From the NCBI GenBank assembly GCA_018857735.1, contig JABMCL010000176.1, forward strand, positions 179,501 to 243,500: a stretch of 64,000 nt of DNA. The letters run 5' to 3'. Both the position numbers and the translations under genes were made by a program. The notes under the pieces are model-generated. The model was not told the origin of the DNA. It was given only the letters and a program-made list of their open reading frames with translations, and did not search any database. Within the stretch, counting starts at the first letter, position 1. Every line of letters begins with the position of its first letter. This DNA comes from Alviniconcha marisindica. Taxonomy: Eukaryota; Mollusca; Gastropoda; Provannidae. This document shows, in pieces, positions 1 to 23,999 of this stretch.

Positions 1-12463
<12,463 letters not shown>

Positions 12464-12912
12464 GGTGAAAAGTCAGACTGGTGGCAAACACTGTGTCGTC
12501 CAAGCTCACATTCGCGGAGTTCAATCTAATAAATGTTAGTGTTTTAACAACACGAAACGTGCTGCGACCGGAAGTAGTGGTTTACTAACGAAAGCTAGTT
12601 GATGGTTGTTGACGCTCAACAACATTGTACCAAAACAAGCAAATGATGCTATGCTTTAGAGTCTTCACAGATCTCTATCTCCTGATCTATAATATGCACT
12701 GCATACTGATTTCTAACAGCTTTAAAGTCTACATCTGTGTGATCTACGAAACTATTTCATGGGGAGTTTTGCATCTTCAATGGATCTAAAAACGGCGTCT
12801 GCTAGCACCATGGTAGCTGGTGTTATAATTTGAATTCTTTATCTTTTCTTTGGAGCTCACTTTTAGTACCACGACCGTGACAGTGTGTATAAACACACGT
12901 ATGTCTTGAAAC
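12464..12912. promoter_or_regulatory. Putative bidirectional promoter between ELP3 and TMEM234
   Basis: The two start codons are 449 bp apart and diverge. The interval is mostly single-copy, has no obvious TATA box, and contains CCGGAAGT at 12568-12575, a match to the ETS/GABP core common in bidirectional housekeeping promoters. Transcription start sites cannot be seen. Confidence 0.55.
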
Positions 12913-12937
12913 ATGGAGTCGGGATCAAGTAGTGTTG
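12913..12937 (+). CDS. TMEM234: TMEM234 exon 1 (start codon)
   Basis: Encodes MESGSSSV plus one base of a Glu codon, with donor G|GTAATG. This is the least certain exon because it is short, but its phase matches exon 2 and it sits beside the shared promoter. A (CT)24 microsatellite follows at 12961-13008. Confidence 0.65.
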
Positions 12938-12958
12938 GTAATGATCAGCGCGCAAGAA

Positions 12959-13013
<55 letters not shown>

Positions 13014-16000
13014 TGCTTCTTCGAACTGTGGTAAACCCAACAGTTTGAGCAAAAGGTCCACAGGTATGGGGTAAAGCGGATAAGATGAGAGAAGCAGATA
13101 GGGTGAGCCTGTGAGGGATCATTTTCTCAGGGTCTAAAGTTGTAAAGATCATTGGTGGATTTGTAGTAATTGTAATGTTCGGCTACTTTCCTGCAGTCAC
13201 TACATTTGGAAGTCCAGTTTTGAGATGAGTCAATGCATTCCAGTTGTCAGCAACTCTCATTGAAGAGAAATTTTGATGGAGAGTTGAGTACAAGCCCTCG
13301 ACTTTTGTTTAACTTAAAAAGTTATAATTTATATATCATCTTGTTATCACATTGTACACATTCACTTGTTAAGATTAGTCTGAGACTGCATTGTTTCCAT
13401 ATATATATTCATGTGCACAGCACACATTAACATAAAATAGTTCAGATGCCTATGCACAATAAAAATCCCAACTCAAACTTTTGATAAGAAAGGACATGAC
13501 GGCATGTGGTACTGACAGATGTGAATACTATGACGTAGCAGAATAAATATGTTCATGTTCATGTGGTGTCATTCATGACTTCAGCAACAGCTCAGAGGGA
13601 TCTTTGTGGCTGAGGGTTTGGGAGGGATAGGTTTTGGATACATGTTGTGTTTTCCTGTGTGTTTTGTTTGTTTTTTTAAGTTATAAGATAGTCCAGTGTT
13701 CACAAAGTTGCAATCAGAAGGGCATTGTGTAACTACTGTAACAGATTGTGACTGTTTCTGGCACTGTTTCAGAAAATGCAGCCTGGTTGCTGCTTGTTGC
13801 AGCGATGTGGGGTGGCACAAACCCTTTCATCAAGCGTGGCAGTCGTGGAGTGGAGAACATCAAAGAGGACAATGCTGTTGTGCAGTTTGTGCGAGAGTTT
13901 CAGTTCCTCTTCTTCAACATCAAGGTATTTTGAACAACCATTGATGTGCATGCTGTGGTGGACAACCGGTCTTTGATGCCCTAGTTGGCCCATGCATATT
14001 TGTCCTTCTTCTTTCACAGCTGCTGACAAAAGCACTGGCACTGTTTCAGAGGCAGCACTGGAGAAAACTTTTGAGAGACAGAGTGGCAGGCATGAACTTC
14101 TTTGAGCGCTTTGGTACAACCTTGAATGAGTGGAAGTGAACAAAAGAGACACAAAGATTCTGAACAAAACCCTGTCTGTGCTCTGTATCAGTGTATGATT
14201 AATGTTCTCTTTGTTGACTTGAGGGTAACTTGTGTATCTTGTCTGCAGATGGGAGCTGTAAATTCACACCAGTTGTTTTCTCTGTTTCTCTGTGGGTTTC
14301 AGTACCTCTTTCCATTTGTAGTCAACCAGCTGGGATCAGTGGTCTACTACATCACCTTGTCTTCAGCAGGTCAGCAGCACTGCCTTGCTGTGTCAACAAC
14401 AGCATTCCCATCAACAGTACAGTGATGACGGCTTTGGGTGGACGGCAAAAGTAGTGATGACACAGTTGGGTGGACGGCAACAGTACAGTGATGACAGTGT
14501 TGGGTGGATGGCAACAGTACAGTGATGACACAGTTGGGTGGATGGCAACAGTACAGTGATGACAGGCTCAGGTGGACGGTAACAGTACAGTGATGACATC
14601 ATTGGGTGGGCGGCAACAGTACATTGATGACAGGGTTGGGTGGACGGCAACACTACAGTGATGACACAGTTGGGTGGACGGCAACAGTACAGTGATGACA
14701 GACTTGGGTGGACGGCAACAGTACAGTGATGACAGTGTTGGGTGGATGGCAACAGTACAGTGATGACAGACTTGGGTGGACGGCAACAGTACAGTGATGA
14801 CAGTGTTGGGTGGATGGCAACAGTACAGTGATGACAGTGTTGGGTGGATGGCAGTAGTACAGTCATGAGAGCATTGGGTGGACGGCAACAGTACAGACAT
14901 GACAGACTTGGGTGGACGGCAACAGTACAGTCATGACAGTGTCGGGTGGACAGCAACAGTACAGTTGTGACAGTGTTGGGTGAACGGCAACAGTACAGTG
15001 ATGACAGTGTTGGGTGGACGGCAACAGTACAGTCATGACAGACTTGGGTGGACGGCAACAGTACAGTCGTGACAGTGTTAGGTGGACGGCAACAGTACAG
15101 TGATGACGGTGTTGGGTTGACAGCAACAGTACAGTGATGACAGTGTTGGGTGGACGGCAACAGCACAGTGATGACGGTGTTGGGTGGACGGCAACAGCAC
15201 AGTGATGACGGTGTTGGGTGGATGGCTGGTCTGTTGATGGGTGATTGGACTGATGGTCTCTTGAGTTTCATTGGCTTAATGCGCTGGACCCCCAAATGCA
15301 GTTGGGTTTGTTGGCTTGTCTACTGCAGACCTTTTCTTGAAGAAGATGCTGATGTACAGAGCACAGCCATGCTGTGACAGCCTGCTCATTGCACTTGCAG
15401 ATTTAGACAAAGAAAACTATGCAGAGCAAGATGAAAAAAAGGGGGGGAACAATCCTGTATGTGCACCTCTTGTAACTAAGGTCTCTCTGGCCAAGGCTGT
15501 GCTGTCATGTAATTACCTCCCCTTTATCAGCTGGTCTGCTGTACCACTGGTAAGCTAGTCTGCTGATGGTGGGTGAAAACTGGATGAGTAATTTGTATGC
15601 TGGCGGTAAACCCAAATCATACTGTTTTGTAAATTGTGTATGCTTATAGTAAGCCAAATTCATACTGGTATGCTGATAGTGGCACTTGAACTATTGATTC
15701 GTTTAAATTTGTTATGTAACACCACATCAAAGTTTCCTTACATTCCTTCAAAGGACAGTACAAATTTTCCTGATTGTGTCTTCACTGAGTGTGTCCATGA
15801 GTAAAAAAGCCATCAGTGGGTAAAGGGCAGACGACTGTGTGCAGACCTGAGTCTGGCTGTCCCCATCACCAACTCCCTCACCTTCCTCTTCACCTCTCTG
15901 GCAGGAAGGATGCTGGGAGAAAGACCAGAGTCCTGGGGTAAGGTCCTGACCTGCGTACACTGTCACCCCTTGCTTACACTGTCACCCCTCACTTACACTG

Positions 16001-18115
16001 CCACCCCTCACTTACACTGTCACCCCTCGCTTACACTGCCACCCCTCGCTTGCACTGCCACCCCTTGCTTGCACTGCCACCCCTTGCTTGCACTGTCACC
16101 CAACGCTTACACTGCCACCCCTCGCTTACACTGTCACCCCTCGCTTACAATGCCACCCCTTGCTTACACTGTCACCCCTCGCTTACTGTCACCCCTCGCT
16201 TACACTGCCACCCCTTGCTTACACCGAGACCCCTCGCTTACACTGCCACCCCTCGCTTGCACTGCCACCTCTTGCTTACACTGTCACCCCTCGCTTACAC
16301 TGTCACCCCTCGCTTACAATGCCACCCCTTGCTTACACTGTCACCCAATGCTTACACTGCGACCCCTCGCTTACACTGTCATCTTTCACTTACATTGCAA
16401 AGTGATATCATTGTGGGCAAGTTGTTTGTACAGGGTAGTGAGTTTAATTTGGGTTAGAAAATGGGGCTTTATTGGAATGATTTATTCTTATTCTTATTGT
16501 CTTTCTGGTCCACCTGTTTGCTTGACTGCCTGCCTGTTAGCCATTTGTCAGTGAGAGTGTCAGTGTCAGTGTCCACTTGTATAGGGCATTTTAACTCCCT
16601 GCAGACAGCCACGTACTCATTGCACTTGGTGAAGACAATGGGGAAGGGAGGGGGAGGGAATGAGGAGAGGGAACTGTGATGAGAGGGATGTGAGAGGGAA
16701 CTGTGAGGATAGGGATGTGGGAGGGAATAAGGGGAGGGAACTCTGTGATGAGAGGGATGTGGGAGGGAGTAAGGGGAGGGAACTCTGTGATGAGAGGGAT
16801 GTGGGAGGGAATAAGGGGAGGGAACTGTGAGGAGAGGGATGTGGGATGGAATAAGGGGAGGGAACTCTGTGATGAGAGGGATGTCAGAGGGAATAAGGGG
16901 AGGGAACTCTGTGATGAGAGGGATGTGGGAGGGAATAAGGGGAAGGAACTGTGAGGAGAGGGATGTGGGAGGGAATAAGGGGAAGGAACTGTGAGGAGAG
17001 GGATGTGGGAGGGAATAAGGGGAAGGAACTGTGAGGAGAGGGATGTGGGAGGGATTGTGGGAACAGAGACCCAGAGAGGGGTGGGGGGCGAGGAGGCTGG
17101 TGGGGGACGAAGGAGTTCAAACAAATGTAACTCTCATCTGGCAGGCCAGTAATACAAGGTGCATAAACTCTGGTGCTGGGGTCGAGTTCTGTAGCATCTG
17201 TCCCTGTAAACTGGTGATTTTACCCCCTGTCTTTCTGGTCTATGTCTCTCTCTGTGTAGCATCTGTCCCTGTAAACTGGTGATTTTACCCCCTGTCTTTC
17301 TGGTCTATGTCTCTCTCTGTGTAGCATCTGTCCCTGTAAACTGGTGATTTTACCCCCTGTCTTTCTGGTCTATGTCTCTCTCTGAGTAGCATCTGTTCCT
17401 GTAAACTGGTGATTTACTCCATGTCTTTCTGGTCTATGTCTCTCTGTGTGTAGCATCTGTCCCTGTAAACTGGTGATTTTACCCCCTGTCTTTCTGGTCT
17501 ATGTCTCTCTGTGTAGCATGTGTCCCTGTAAACTGGTGATTTACTCCGTGTCTTTCTGGTCTATGTCTCACTCTGTTGGTCTGTGTCAATGTCCTCAGAC
17601 ACATGGTTACAATATGGTTACATTGGTCAATCAGATCATTACAGTGTGTTGGTCAGTCAGATCATGACAACGTGTTGGTCAGTCAGATCATGACAATGTG
17701 TTGGTCAGTCAGATCATGACAGTGTGTTGGTCAGTCAGATCATGACAATGTGTTGGTCCGTCAGGTCATGACAATGTGTTGGTCAGTCAGACCGTAACAA
17801 TGTGTTGGTCCGTCAGACCATGACAATGTGTTGGTCAGTCAGATCATGACCATGTGTTGGTCAGTCAGACCATGACAATGTGTTGGTCAGTCAGATCATG
17901 ACCATGTGTTGGTCAGTCAGACCATGACAATGTGTTGGTCAGTTGGACCATAACAATGCTCTAAAACTGTCAGCCACGTTGTCTGTTTCTAGACTTGTAA
18001 AACTGTTTTTTGTTGTGGTCCCCACTGTTTCCTGTTTGCGCCTGTTTCAGAGACCTACTGTGGGCTGCTGCTGGTAGTGTGTGGTGTGGTGCTGTGTGTC
18101 TACAGCAAGGCATGA
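12913..18115 (+). CDS. TMEM234: TMEM234-like small membrane protein, complete, 5 exons
   Basis: A small multi-pass membrane protein resembling TMEM234, which is related to half-size EamA/DMT-type transporters; its biochemical role is poorly known. Exons: 12913-12937, 13773-13924, 14303-14369, 15845-15937, 18051-18115, about 133 residues in all. Splice phases agree throughout. Diagnostic stretches are WLLLVAAMWGGTNPFIKRGS (first membrane segment with the Gly-Gly-Thr motif), YLFPFVVNQLGSVVYYITLS (second), LAVPITNSLTFLFTSLAGRM (third) and a C-terminal hydrophobic segment ending VVLCVYSKA. The start at 12913 follows an upstream ATG that stops after two codons. Introns are filled with minisatellites. 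Named from recalled family sequence. Confidence 0.92.
12961..13008. repeat. (CT)24 microsatellite, TMEM234 intron 1
   Basis: Perfect dinucleotide run 23 bases after the exon 1 donor. Confidence 0.95.
13010..13770. other. Single-copy TMEM234 intron 1
   Basis: AT-rich, with no repeat or exon recognised. Confidence 0.5.
13773..13924 (+). CDS. TMEM234: TMEM234 exon 2
   Basis: The acceptor is TGTTTCAG|AA and the donor AAG|GTATTT. It carries the first membrane segment and then a soluble stretch with GVENIKEDNAVVQFVREFQF. Confidence 0.93.
14303..14369 (+). CDS. TMEM234: TMEM234 exon 3
   Basis: The acceptor is GGTTTCAG|TAC and the donor G|GTCAGC. Encodes YLFPFVVNQLGSVVYYITLS and SA. The NQxGSxxYY pattern is characteristic of the family. 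Confidence 0.93.
14425..15222. repeat. 34-bp minisatellite, TMEM234 intron 3
   Basis: About 23 copies of a unit with CAGTGTTGGGTGGACGGCAA. It starts some 55 bases after exon 3. Confidence 0.95.
15225..15840. other. Single-copy remainder of TMEM234 intron 3
   Basis: No exon or element recognised. A polypurine run lies near 15430. Confidence 0.5.
15845..15937 (+). CDS. TMEM234: TMEM234 exon 4
   Basis: The acceptor is GTGCAG|AC and the donor G|GTAAGG. Encodes DLSLAVPITNSLTFLFTSLA and then GRMLGERPESW. Confidence 0.94.
15950..16400. repeat. 19-bp minisatellite, TMEM234 intron 4
   Basis: About 23 copies of CTTACACTGCCACCCCTCG and variants, beginning about 15 bases after the exon 4 donor. Confidence 0.95.
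16405..16500 (+). mobile_element. LINE-like 3' tail fragment
   Basis: Shares GTTTGTACAG, AGTGAGTTTAA and GTTAGAAAATGGGGC with the stretch at 27905-28000 and ends in a TTCTTA run. A truncated retroposon end is the simplest reading. Confidence 0.45.
16625..17060. repeat. About 41-bp purine-rich minisatellite, TMEM234 intron 4
   Basis: About ten copies containing GAGAGGGATGTGGGAGGGAA. The strand is almost pure purine and could form a triplex. Confidence 0.93.
17180..17575. repeat. 65-bp minisatellite with acceptor-like units, TMEM234 intron 4
   Basis: About six copies. Each contains TATGTCTCTCTCTGTGTAG, a good match to a 3' splice site on the gene's strand, though not adjacent to any known exon. 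Confidence 0.92.
17636..17955. repeat. 26-bp minisatellite, TMEM234 intron 4
   Basis: About 12 copies of TGTGTTGGTCAGTCAGATCA-type units. Confidence 0.95.
18051..18115 (+). CDS. TMEM234: TMEM234 exon 5 (stop codon)
   Basis: The acceptor is CCTGTTTCAG|AG. Encodes ETYCGLLLVVCGVVLCVYSK and A, then TGA at 18113-18115. The hydrophobic C-terminus is the fourth membrane segment. Confidence 0.92.
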
Positions 18116-18230
18116 CTGCAGGATGGCCAGTTCCACAGAAATGAAATTTTGATGTTTTGTGTGTGTCGGGGGTGGGGGATGCATGTGTTTTTGTCTGAAG
18201 GATAGAAAGAATGGGTGGTGAAAGTGATTC

Positions 18231-18234
<4 letters not shown>

Positions 18235-18266
<32 letters not shown>

Positions 18267-18430
18267 TGTGTATATGTGTGTGTGTGTGTGTGGTGTGTGG
18301 GGGTGGTGGTGTGTGTTGTATGTGTGTGTGAGTGAGAGAGAGAGAGAAGGGGGGAGGGGGGGAGGCAGGTGACAAAAGAGTGACTGTGTGTGGTATCTGT
18401 GTATGTGTTGTTGTTGTTGTGGGGGGGAGG
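18235..18430. repeat. GT/GA/GTT compound microsatellite in the TMEM234 3' region
   Basis: (GT)n blocks, then GA and G runs and a GTT run. Confidence 0.9.
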
Positions 18431-18527
18431 GGGACTAATTGATAAACTGATATGATGTATTGATCAAGAAAGAGGTTCATTTCCACATATTTTTGTTTAA
18501 AAAAATTGCATGTCTTATTGAGATTTG

Positions 18528-18533
18528 AATATA
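18528..18533 (+). terminator. Possible variant polyadenylation signal of TMEM234
   Basis: AATATA lies about 410 bases after the stop, just before a long CT microsatellite. I found no canonical AATAAA between the stop and this point. Weak evidence. Confidence 0.2.
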
Positions 18534-18582
18534 AAGTAAAAATTGCAAACCATTTGTGTGTCTTGTTCAAAATGGATGTTAG

Positions 18583-18585
18583 TTT

Positions 18586-18673
<88 letters not shown>
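18583..18673. repeat. (CT)45 microsatellite
   Basis: Perfect run of about 90 bases. Confidence 0.97.
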
Positions 18674-18675
<2 letters not shown>

Positions 18676-18940
18676 AGGAAGAGGGGAGGTGTGTGGGGAA
18701 AGGGGTGTCAGTATTCAGCCGCCTCCTCTCCCTTACGACCGCTGTGCAGTGGGGCAGTGGACTGCAGCTTTCTCCCACAACCGGGTACTGAGCCCCACAC
18801 AGCACCTCGAATAGAAGAGAAATGGTGCATTGTGGTGTGGGACTTAGTTAACAAATGGCACATTGTACTGTGGGTCTTAGTCGCCAAGTTGTCAGGGGGT
18901 GAACCGGAGGTGAATTGACAAACAAATTAGCAGACCTGCA

Positions 18941-18966
18941 ACCCCCCCCCCCCCCCCCCCCCCCCC
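18941..18966. repeat. Poly-C run
   Basis: About 26 C; the length is likely unreliable in any assembly. Confidence 0.9.
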
Positions 18967-19309
18967 TTCCAAACCCCCTCGGCTTCTCCCACCCCGACCT
19001 TTGCTGTGGGCCCTAGCAGATTGCTGTGGCAATAAATCACACGCTATCTCGGCAGAAGGATCTTCCGCGGGCCTGCAGGTGACCTCCCAACGTTTGATGG
19101 CCGATCCCTGGCCGCTAGCTTCACCTCCCGAAGCACTGGGCGGGATAAGCCGGGACCGCCGCCGGCCGAGCGTTGTGTGTGTTTTCACTTAGCAAGCCTC
19201 AGATAACTGACGACGGTCGATCTCCAACAGGTGTGCTCCGTCAAAGACTGACGACAGTGTTGAGGTTTTAATCAGTCAGGTTCCTTTACCGGCTAGGGCT
19301 AGGGACTGA

Positions 19310-19890
19310 GAGGTGAAGAGTGCAAAGGTCACTGGGACTAAAAGGTAAAGCGTGCAAAGGTCACTGGGACTAAAAGGTGAAACGTGCAAGGGTCACTGGG
19401 ACTAAAAAGTGAAGAGTGAAAAGGTCACTGGAACTAAAAAGTGAAGAGTGCAAAGGTCATTGGGACTAAAAGGTGAAGAATACAAAGTTCATTGGGACTA
19501 AAAGATGAAGAGTGAAAAGGTCACTGGGACTAAAAGGTGAAGAGTGCAAAGGTCATTGGGACTAAAAGGTGATTGATTGATTGATTAAACTTTATTTCTC
19601 AACGGTGAAGATATTAGCTCAAAGGCCGACTCACATATCTGCCGTTGCTACAATACTACTGATAACCAAGACATTCATAGTAAAATAGTCACTGGGACTA
19701 AAAGGCGAAGTGTAAAAAGGTCACTGGGGCTAAGAGGTGAAGAGTGCAAAGGTCACTGGGACTAAAAGATAAAGAGTACAAAGGTCACTGGGACTAAAAG
19801 GTAAAGAGTACCGTGGTCACTGGGACTAAAAGGTAAAGAGTGCAAAGGTCACTGGGACTAAAAGGTAAAAAGTACAAAGGTCACTGGGAC
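19310..19890. repeat. About 32-bp minisatellite interrupted by a retroposon tail
   Basis: Units contain GTGCAAAGGTCACTGGGACT. At about 19572-19680 the array is interrupted by sequence whose minus strand ends AATAAAGTTTAATCAATCAA, a typical short-retroposon 3' end. Confidence 0.9.
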
Positions 19891-20007
19891 TAAAAGATGC
19901 TGTTGAGCGAAAGTCGTAACACCGTGTCTCCACCGCCATCGGCGACCGCCGCAACAGTTCCATCAGTTGCAGCTACAGAACTTGATTGTGTTACTGCCAA
20001 ACGCAGA

Positions 20008-20240
20008 CCTGCAGGTGTTGCCACGTGCTCTTTACAACCAGCTGACTGTTCAGCTGCAGGTGTTGCCACGTGCTCTTTACAACCAGCTGGCTGTTCAGCT
20101 GCAGGTGTTGCCACGTGCTCTTTACAACCAGCTGGCTGTTCAGCTGCAGGTGTTGCCACGTGCTCTTTACAACCAGCTGGCTGTTCAGCTGCAGGTGTTG
20201 CCACGTGCTCTTTACAACCAGCTGGCTGTTCAGCTGCAGG
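20008..20240. repeat. 45-bp minisatellite, five copies
   Basis: GCAGGTGTTGCCACGTGCTC units. The period is a multiple of three, so frames on both strands stay open; I do not take this as coding. Confidence 0.93.
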
Positions 20241-20489
20241 AGCTGGGCGCAGTGGTTTCCTTGCTGCGAAGTGCGCAGTCTCAAGCGTGTGGGTGACGCG
20301 GAAAGCAACTGGGTACCGTATGCGCCTTGTACAAGCTTGCGCGCGTTAGAGAACCCACGGCGGACGGGGGTGGGGGTAGAACTGACGTTCACTAGTGTCC
20401 TTGCTGAGCTCTTCCTCAGGCTGGGTGGCTCACGTCTGTCGGGTAGGTGACGGAAAACCACTCCGGCTACCGTAACACTGTGAAAACCC

Positions 20490-21560
20490 GCGAGGGGAGG
20501 GAGGGGGGGGGTGTTGAGGGGATGGGGGGGGTGTTGAGGGGACGGGGGGGGGGGGGGGTGTTGAGGGGAGGAGGGGGTTGAGGGGAGGGTGTGAGGGGAC
20601 GGGGGGGGGGTGCTGAGGGGACGGGGGGGGGTGTTGAGGGGACGGGGGGGGTGGGTTGAGGGGACGGGGGGGGTGTTGAGGGGACGGGGGGGGGGGTGTT
20701 GAGGGGACGGATGGGGTGTTGCTGAGGGACGGGGGGGGGGTGTTGAGGGGACGGGGGGTGTTGAGGGACGGGGGGGGTGTTGAGGGGACGGAGGGGTGTG
20801 TGTGAGGGGACGGGGGGGTGTTCAGGGGACGGGGGTGTTGAGGGGACGGAGGGGGTGTGTGCTGAGGGGACGGGGTGTGTTGTGTTGAGGGACGGGGGGG
20901 GGGTGTTGAGGGGACGGGGGGGGTGTTGAGGGGACGGAGGGGGTGTGTGCTGAGGGGACGGGTGTGTGTGTGTTGAGGGGACGGGGGGTGTGTGTGTTGA
21001 GGGACGGGGGGGTGTTGAGGGGACGGAGGGGGGGTGTTGAGGGACGGGTGTGTGTGTTGAGGGACGGGGGGGGGGGTGTTGAGGGGACGAGGGGGTGTGT
21101 GCTGAGGGGACGGGGGGTGTGTGTTGAGGGGACAGGGGGGGTTGTTGAGGGGACGGGGGGGTGTTGAGGGGACGGGGGGTGTTGAGGGACGGAGGGGGTG
21201 TGTTGAGGGACGGGGGGGGGTGTGTGAGGGGGACGGGGGGGGTGTTGAGGGGACGGGGGGGGTTGAGGGGACGGGGGTGTTGAGGGGACGGGGGGTGTTG
21301 AGGGGACGGGGGTGTGTGTGAGGGGACGGGGGGGTGTTGAGGGACGGAGGGGTGTGTGTTGAGGGACGGGGGGGGGGTGTTGAGGGGACGGGGGGGGGGG
21401 TGTTGAGGGGACGGGGGGGTGTTGAGGGACGGGGGGGGGTGTTGAGGGACGGAGGTGTTGTGTTGAGGGACGGGGGGGTGTTGAGGGGACGGGGGGGGGG
21501 GTGTTGAGGGGACGGAGGGGGTGTGTGTTGAGGGGACGGGGGGGGGGGGGGGGGGGCGGC
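20490..21560. repeat. 1-kb G-rich minisatellite, GGACGGGGGGTGTTGAG type
   Basis: About 55 short units, each with a run of five or more G on the plus strand. Strong G-quadruplex potential. Proline-rich frames on the minus strand are artefacts. Confidence 0.95.
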
Positions 21561-22089
21561 AGGGCCCTGCCCTAGAACAACCGTTTTTGTAGAATTTCCG
21601 CTGGCTAGTCAATGGTGCTGAGTTCATTAGGCTGCCGGTTGGCTCGACTCTGGCCCTGTTGGCTTTCCAGTGGCTGTAGGCTTTCCTCGATTTCTGGCTG
21701 GCCTTTTCCTGGCACCACAACACGACACAGCCCACCTACAGCACGCTGTTGACCGAAACAACGGGATCGGCCCCGCGGCACCGGCGTGGAGCAGATTTGT
21801 GTACAGGCCGGTAGCTAGTTGTTACAGAGCTGCCTTTCACCGACAGCACGAGGCAACAGTTGCAACCGTGCTGGGGACGGGCCCCCCGGGCCCCGTTGCT
21901 GACTGATCGGGTGTCGAGGCCTTGCCGCCGTACGCATGCAGCGCCTCGCCATGCACGACCTTCGCTGACGTCTGTAATGACTCGGACACCGGCCGCTGGA
22001 GCGGTTTACTCACGGCGGGGCAGCCTAAATCAGATTGTGTCCGATCCGATTACCGCCGTCCTGCACACGGCCCACTGCAGAGACCGCCG

Positions 22090-22625
22090 GGCTTCGTTAG
22101 TGTCGGCAGTCACCGACACTCGCTTCTCTCCATGGACCTACTGATATATACTGGTCCATGCTTCTCTCGCCGACACTCGCTTCTCTCCATGGACCTACTG
22201 ATATGTACTGGTCCATGCTTCTCTCGCCGACACTCGCTTCTCTCCATGGACCTACTGATATTACTGGTCCATGCTTCTCTCGCCGACACTCGCTTCTCTC
22301 CATGGACCTACTGATATTACTGGTCCATGCTTCTCTCGCCGACACTCGCTTCTCTCCATGGACCTACTGAATTACTGGTCCATGCTTCTCTCCCGACACT
22401 CGCTTCTTCCCTTTCCAATTTGGGCCTTCCCGGGAAAATCTTTTTCCATGGCCCTTCCTCTCGGGCCCCACTCGCTTCTCTCCATGGACCTACTGATATA
22501 TACTGGTCCATGCTTCTCTCGCCGACACTCGCTTCTCTCCATGGACCTACTGACATATACTGGTCCATGCTTCTCTCACCGACACTCGCTTCTCTCCATA
22601 TATATACTGGTCTATGCTTCTCTCA
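22090..22625. repeat. 57-bp minisatellite, about nine copies
   Basis: Units contain CGACACTCGCTTCTCTCCAT. One unit (about 22390-22475) is replaced by unrelated or garbled sequence. Confidence 0.93.
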
Positions 22626-22769
22626 CTCCACTCTCTGACTTAGCCAGTCTGGGAGACTTGGACTGCCCTGACGCAGGCGACACGGCGGAAGAATTAAATC
22701 AATTTCAAGGCTGCAGTTTTGTCGGTGTGGAAGAAAATTAATAGCCGGGTTCACCTTCCTTTATTGTGA

Positions 22770-23240
22770 AGCTTTTTTCTTTTTTCTTTTTCTTTTTCTT
22801 TCTTTTTCTTTCTATTAGCCTTATAGACTTGTTTGGGTTTTTCGTGCTGGAGTCACACACGCCCACCCCCCCCACTCCCACCCTTCACACTGTCACACAA
22901 ATAACCACAGAGCATACACAGCCCCCCATCCCCCTCCCGCTCCCCCCACGTACATTTACACACACACACACACACACGCACGCACGCAGCCACGCACACA
23001 CACACACATTGTGACATGTACACACAAATATACACACACACGCATGCCCACACGACCCCCTCCCCCCCACCCCTCTCCCCCCCACATACACACACGCACT
23101 TGACATACACTATACACACCACGCAGGCCACGAACCCCCACCCCCCCCCCCCCAAAACACACACACACACTGTGACCTACACACGCACTCACGCACACAC
23201 GCACGACCCCCCCCCCTCCCTCCCCCCCCCCCCACACACA
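22770..23240. repeat. TTTCT, CA and C-rich low-complexity region
   Basis: Pyrimidine tract, interrupted CA repeats and C runs. Confidence 0.85.
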
Positions 23241-23689
23241 CGGTGAAATCCGAAGGGGGGGGACAAGTCACAGTGACGCCGGTACTGACAACCCTGTACA
23301 TGATAATTATCACGCAATCCTTCAACCGGCACCGGCACTTTAGGCATGTTGATCCGCCCTCTCCCTACCCCCCCCCCCCAACCATGCTCTGTCGGTGCCC
23401 ACGACACCCTGCACTACCGCCACAGTTCTCATTGTTCCTGTTTTTTTTACCGCCCACTTGTCCCCGGAGAGGTACCGGCAGGGCCCGAAATCCCAGGTGT
23501 GTGTGTGTGTGTGTGTCTTGGGGGGGGGGGGCATCTATACCTAAGGCTGAATGGTCACCACGTACAGAGTGCCGCTGCACTGATCAAGACGGGCAGCGAC
23601 GACAGCGATCTGTCCGTTGCAATAGCCGTGAGGGGCAAAGCCACAAGGCCGTGTCCACAAATCACAATTTGGAACCGACCTCGTCCGCG

Positions 23690-23937
23690 TAGTAGACTTG
23701 GTACTATAGTAGACTTGGTACTATAGTAGACTTGGTACTATAGTAGACTTGGTACTACAGTAGACTTGGTACTACAGTAGACTTGGTACTATAGTAGACT
23801 TGGTACTATAGTAGACTGGGTACTTATAGTAGACTTGGTACTATAGTAGACTTGGTACTATAGTAGACTTGGTACTATAGTAGACTTGGTACTATAGTAG
23901 ACTGGGTACTATAGTAGACTTGGTACTATAGTAGACC
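23690..23937. repeat. 17-bp minisatellite
   Basis: About 15 copies of AGACTTGGTACTATAGT. Confidence 0.95.
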
Positions 23938-23999
23938 AGCCTGACGCCGTGGACCGGCTCACACCGCACACCCGGTACCCCGCTCGGTCATCCCGTCTC

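Noticed and set aside
14411..15295. 294-codon minus-strand frame in TMEM234 intron 3
   Set aside because: 34-bp array read through three frames; no non-repeat domain.
20467..21735. 422-codon proline-rich minus-strand frame
   Set aside because: Translation of the G-run array; no independent coding evidence.
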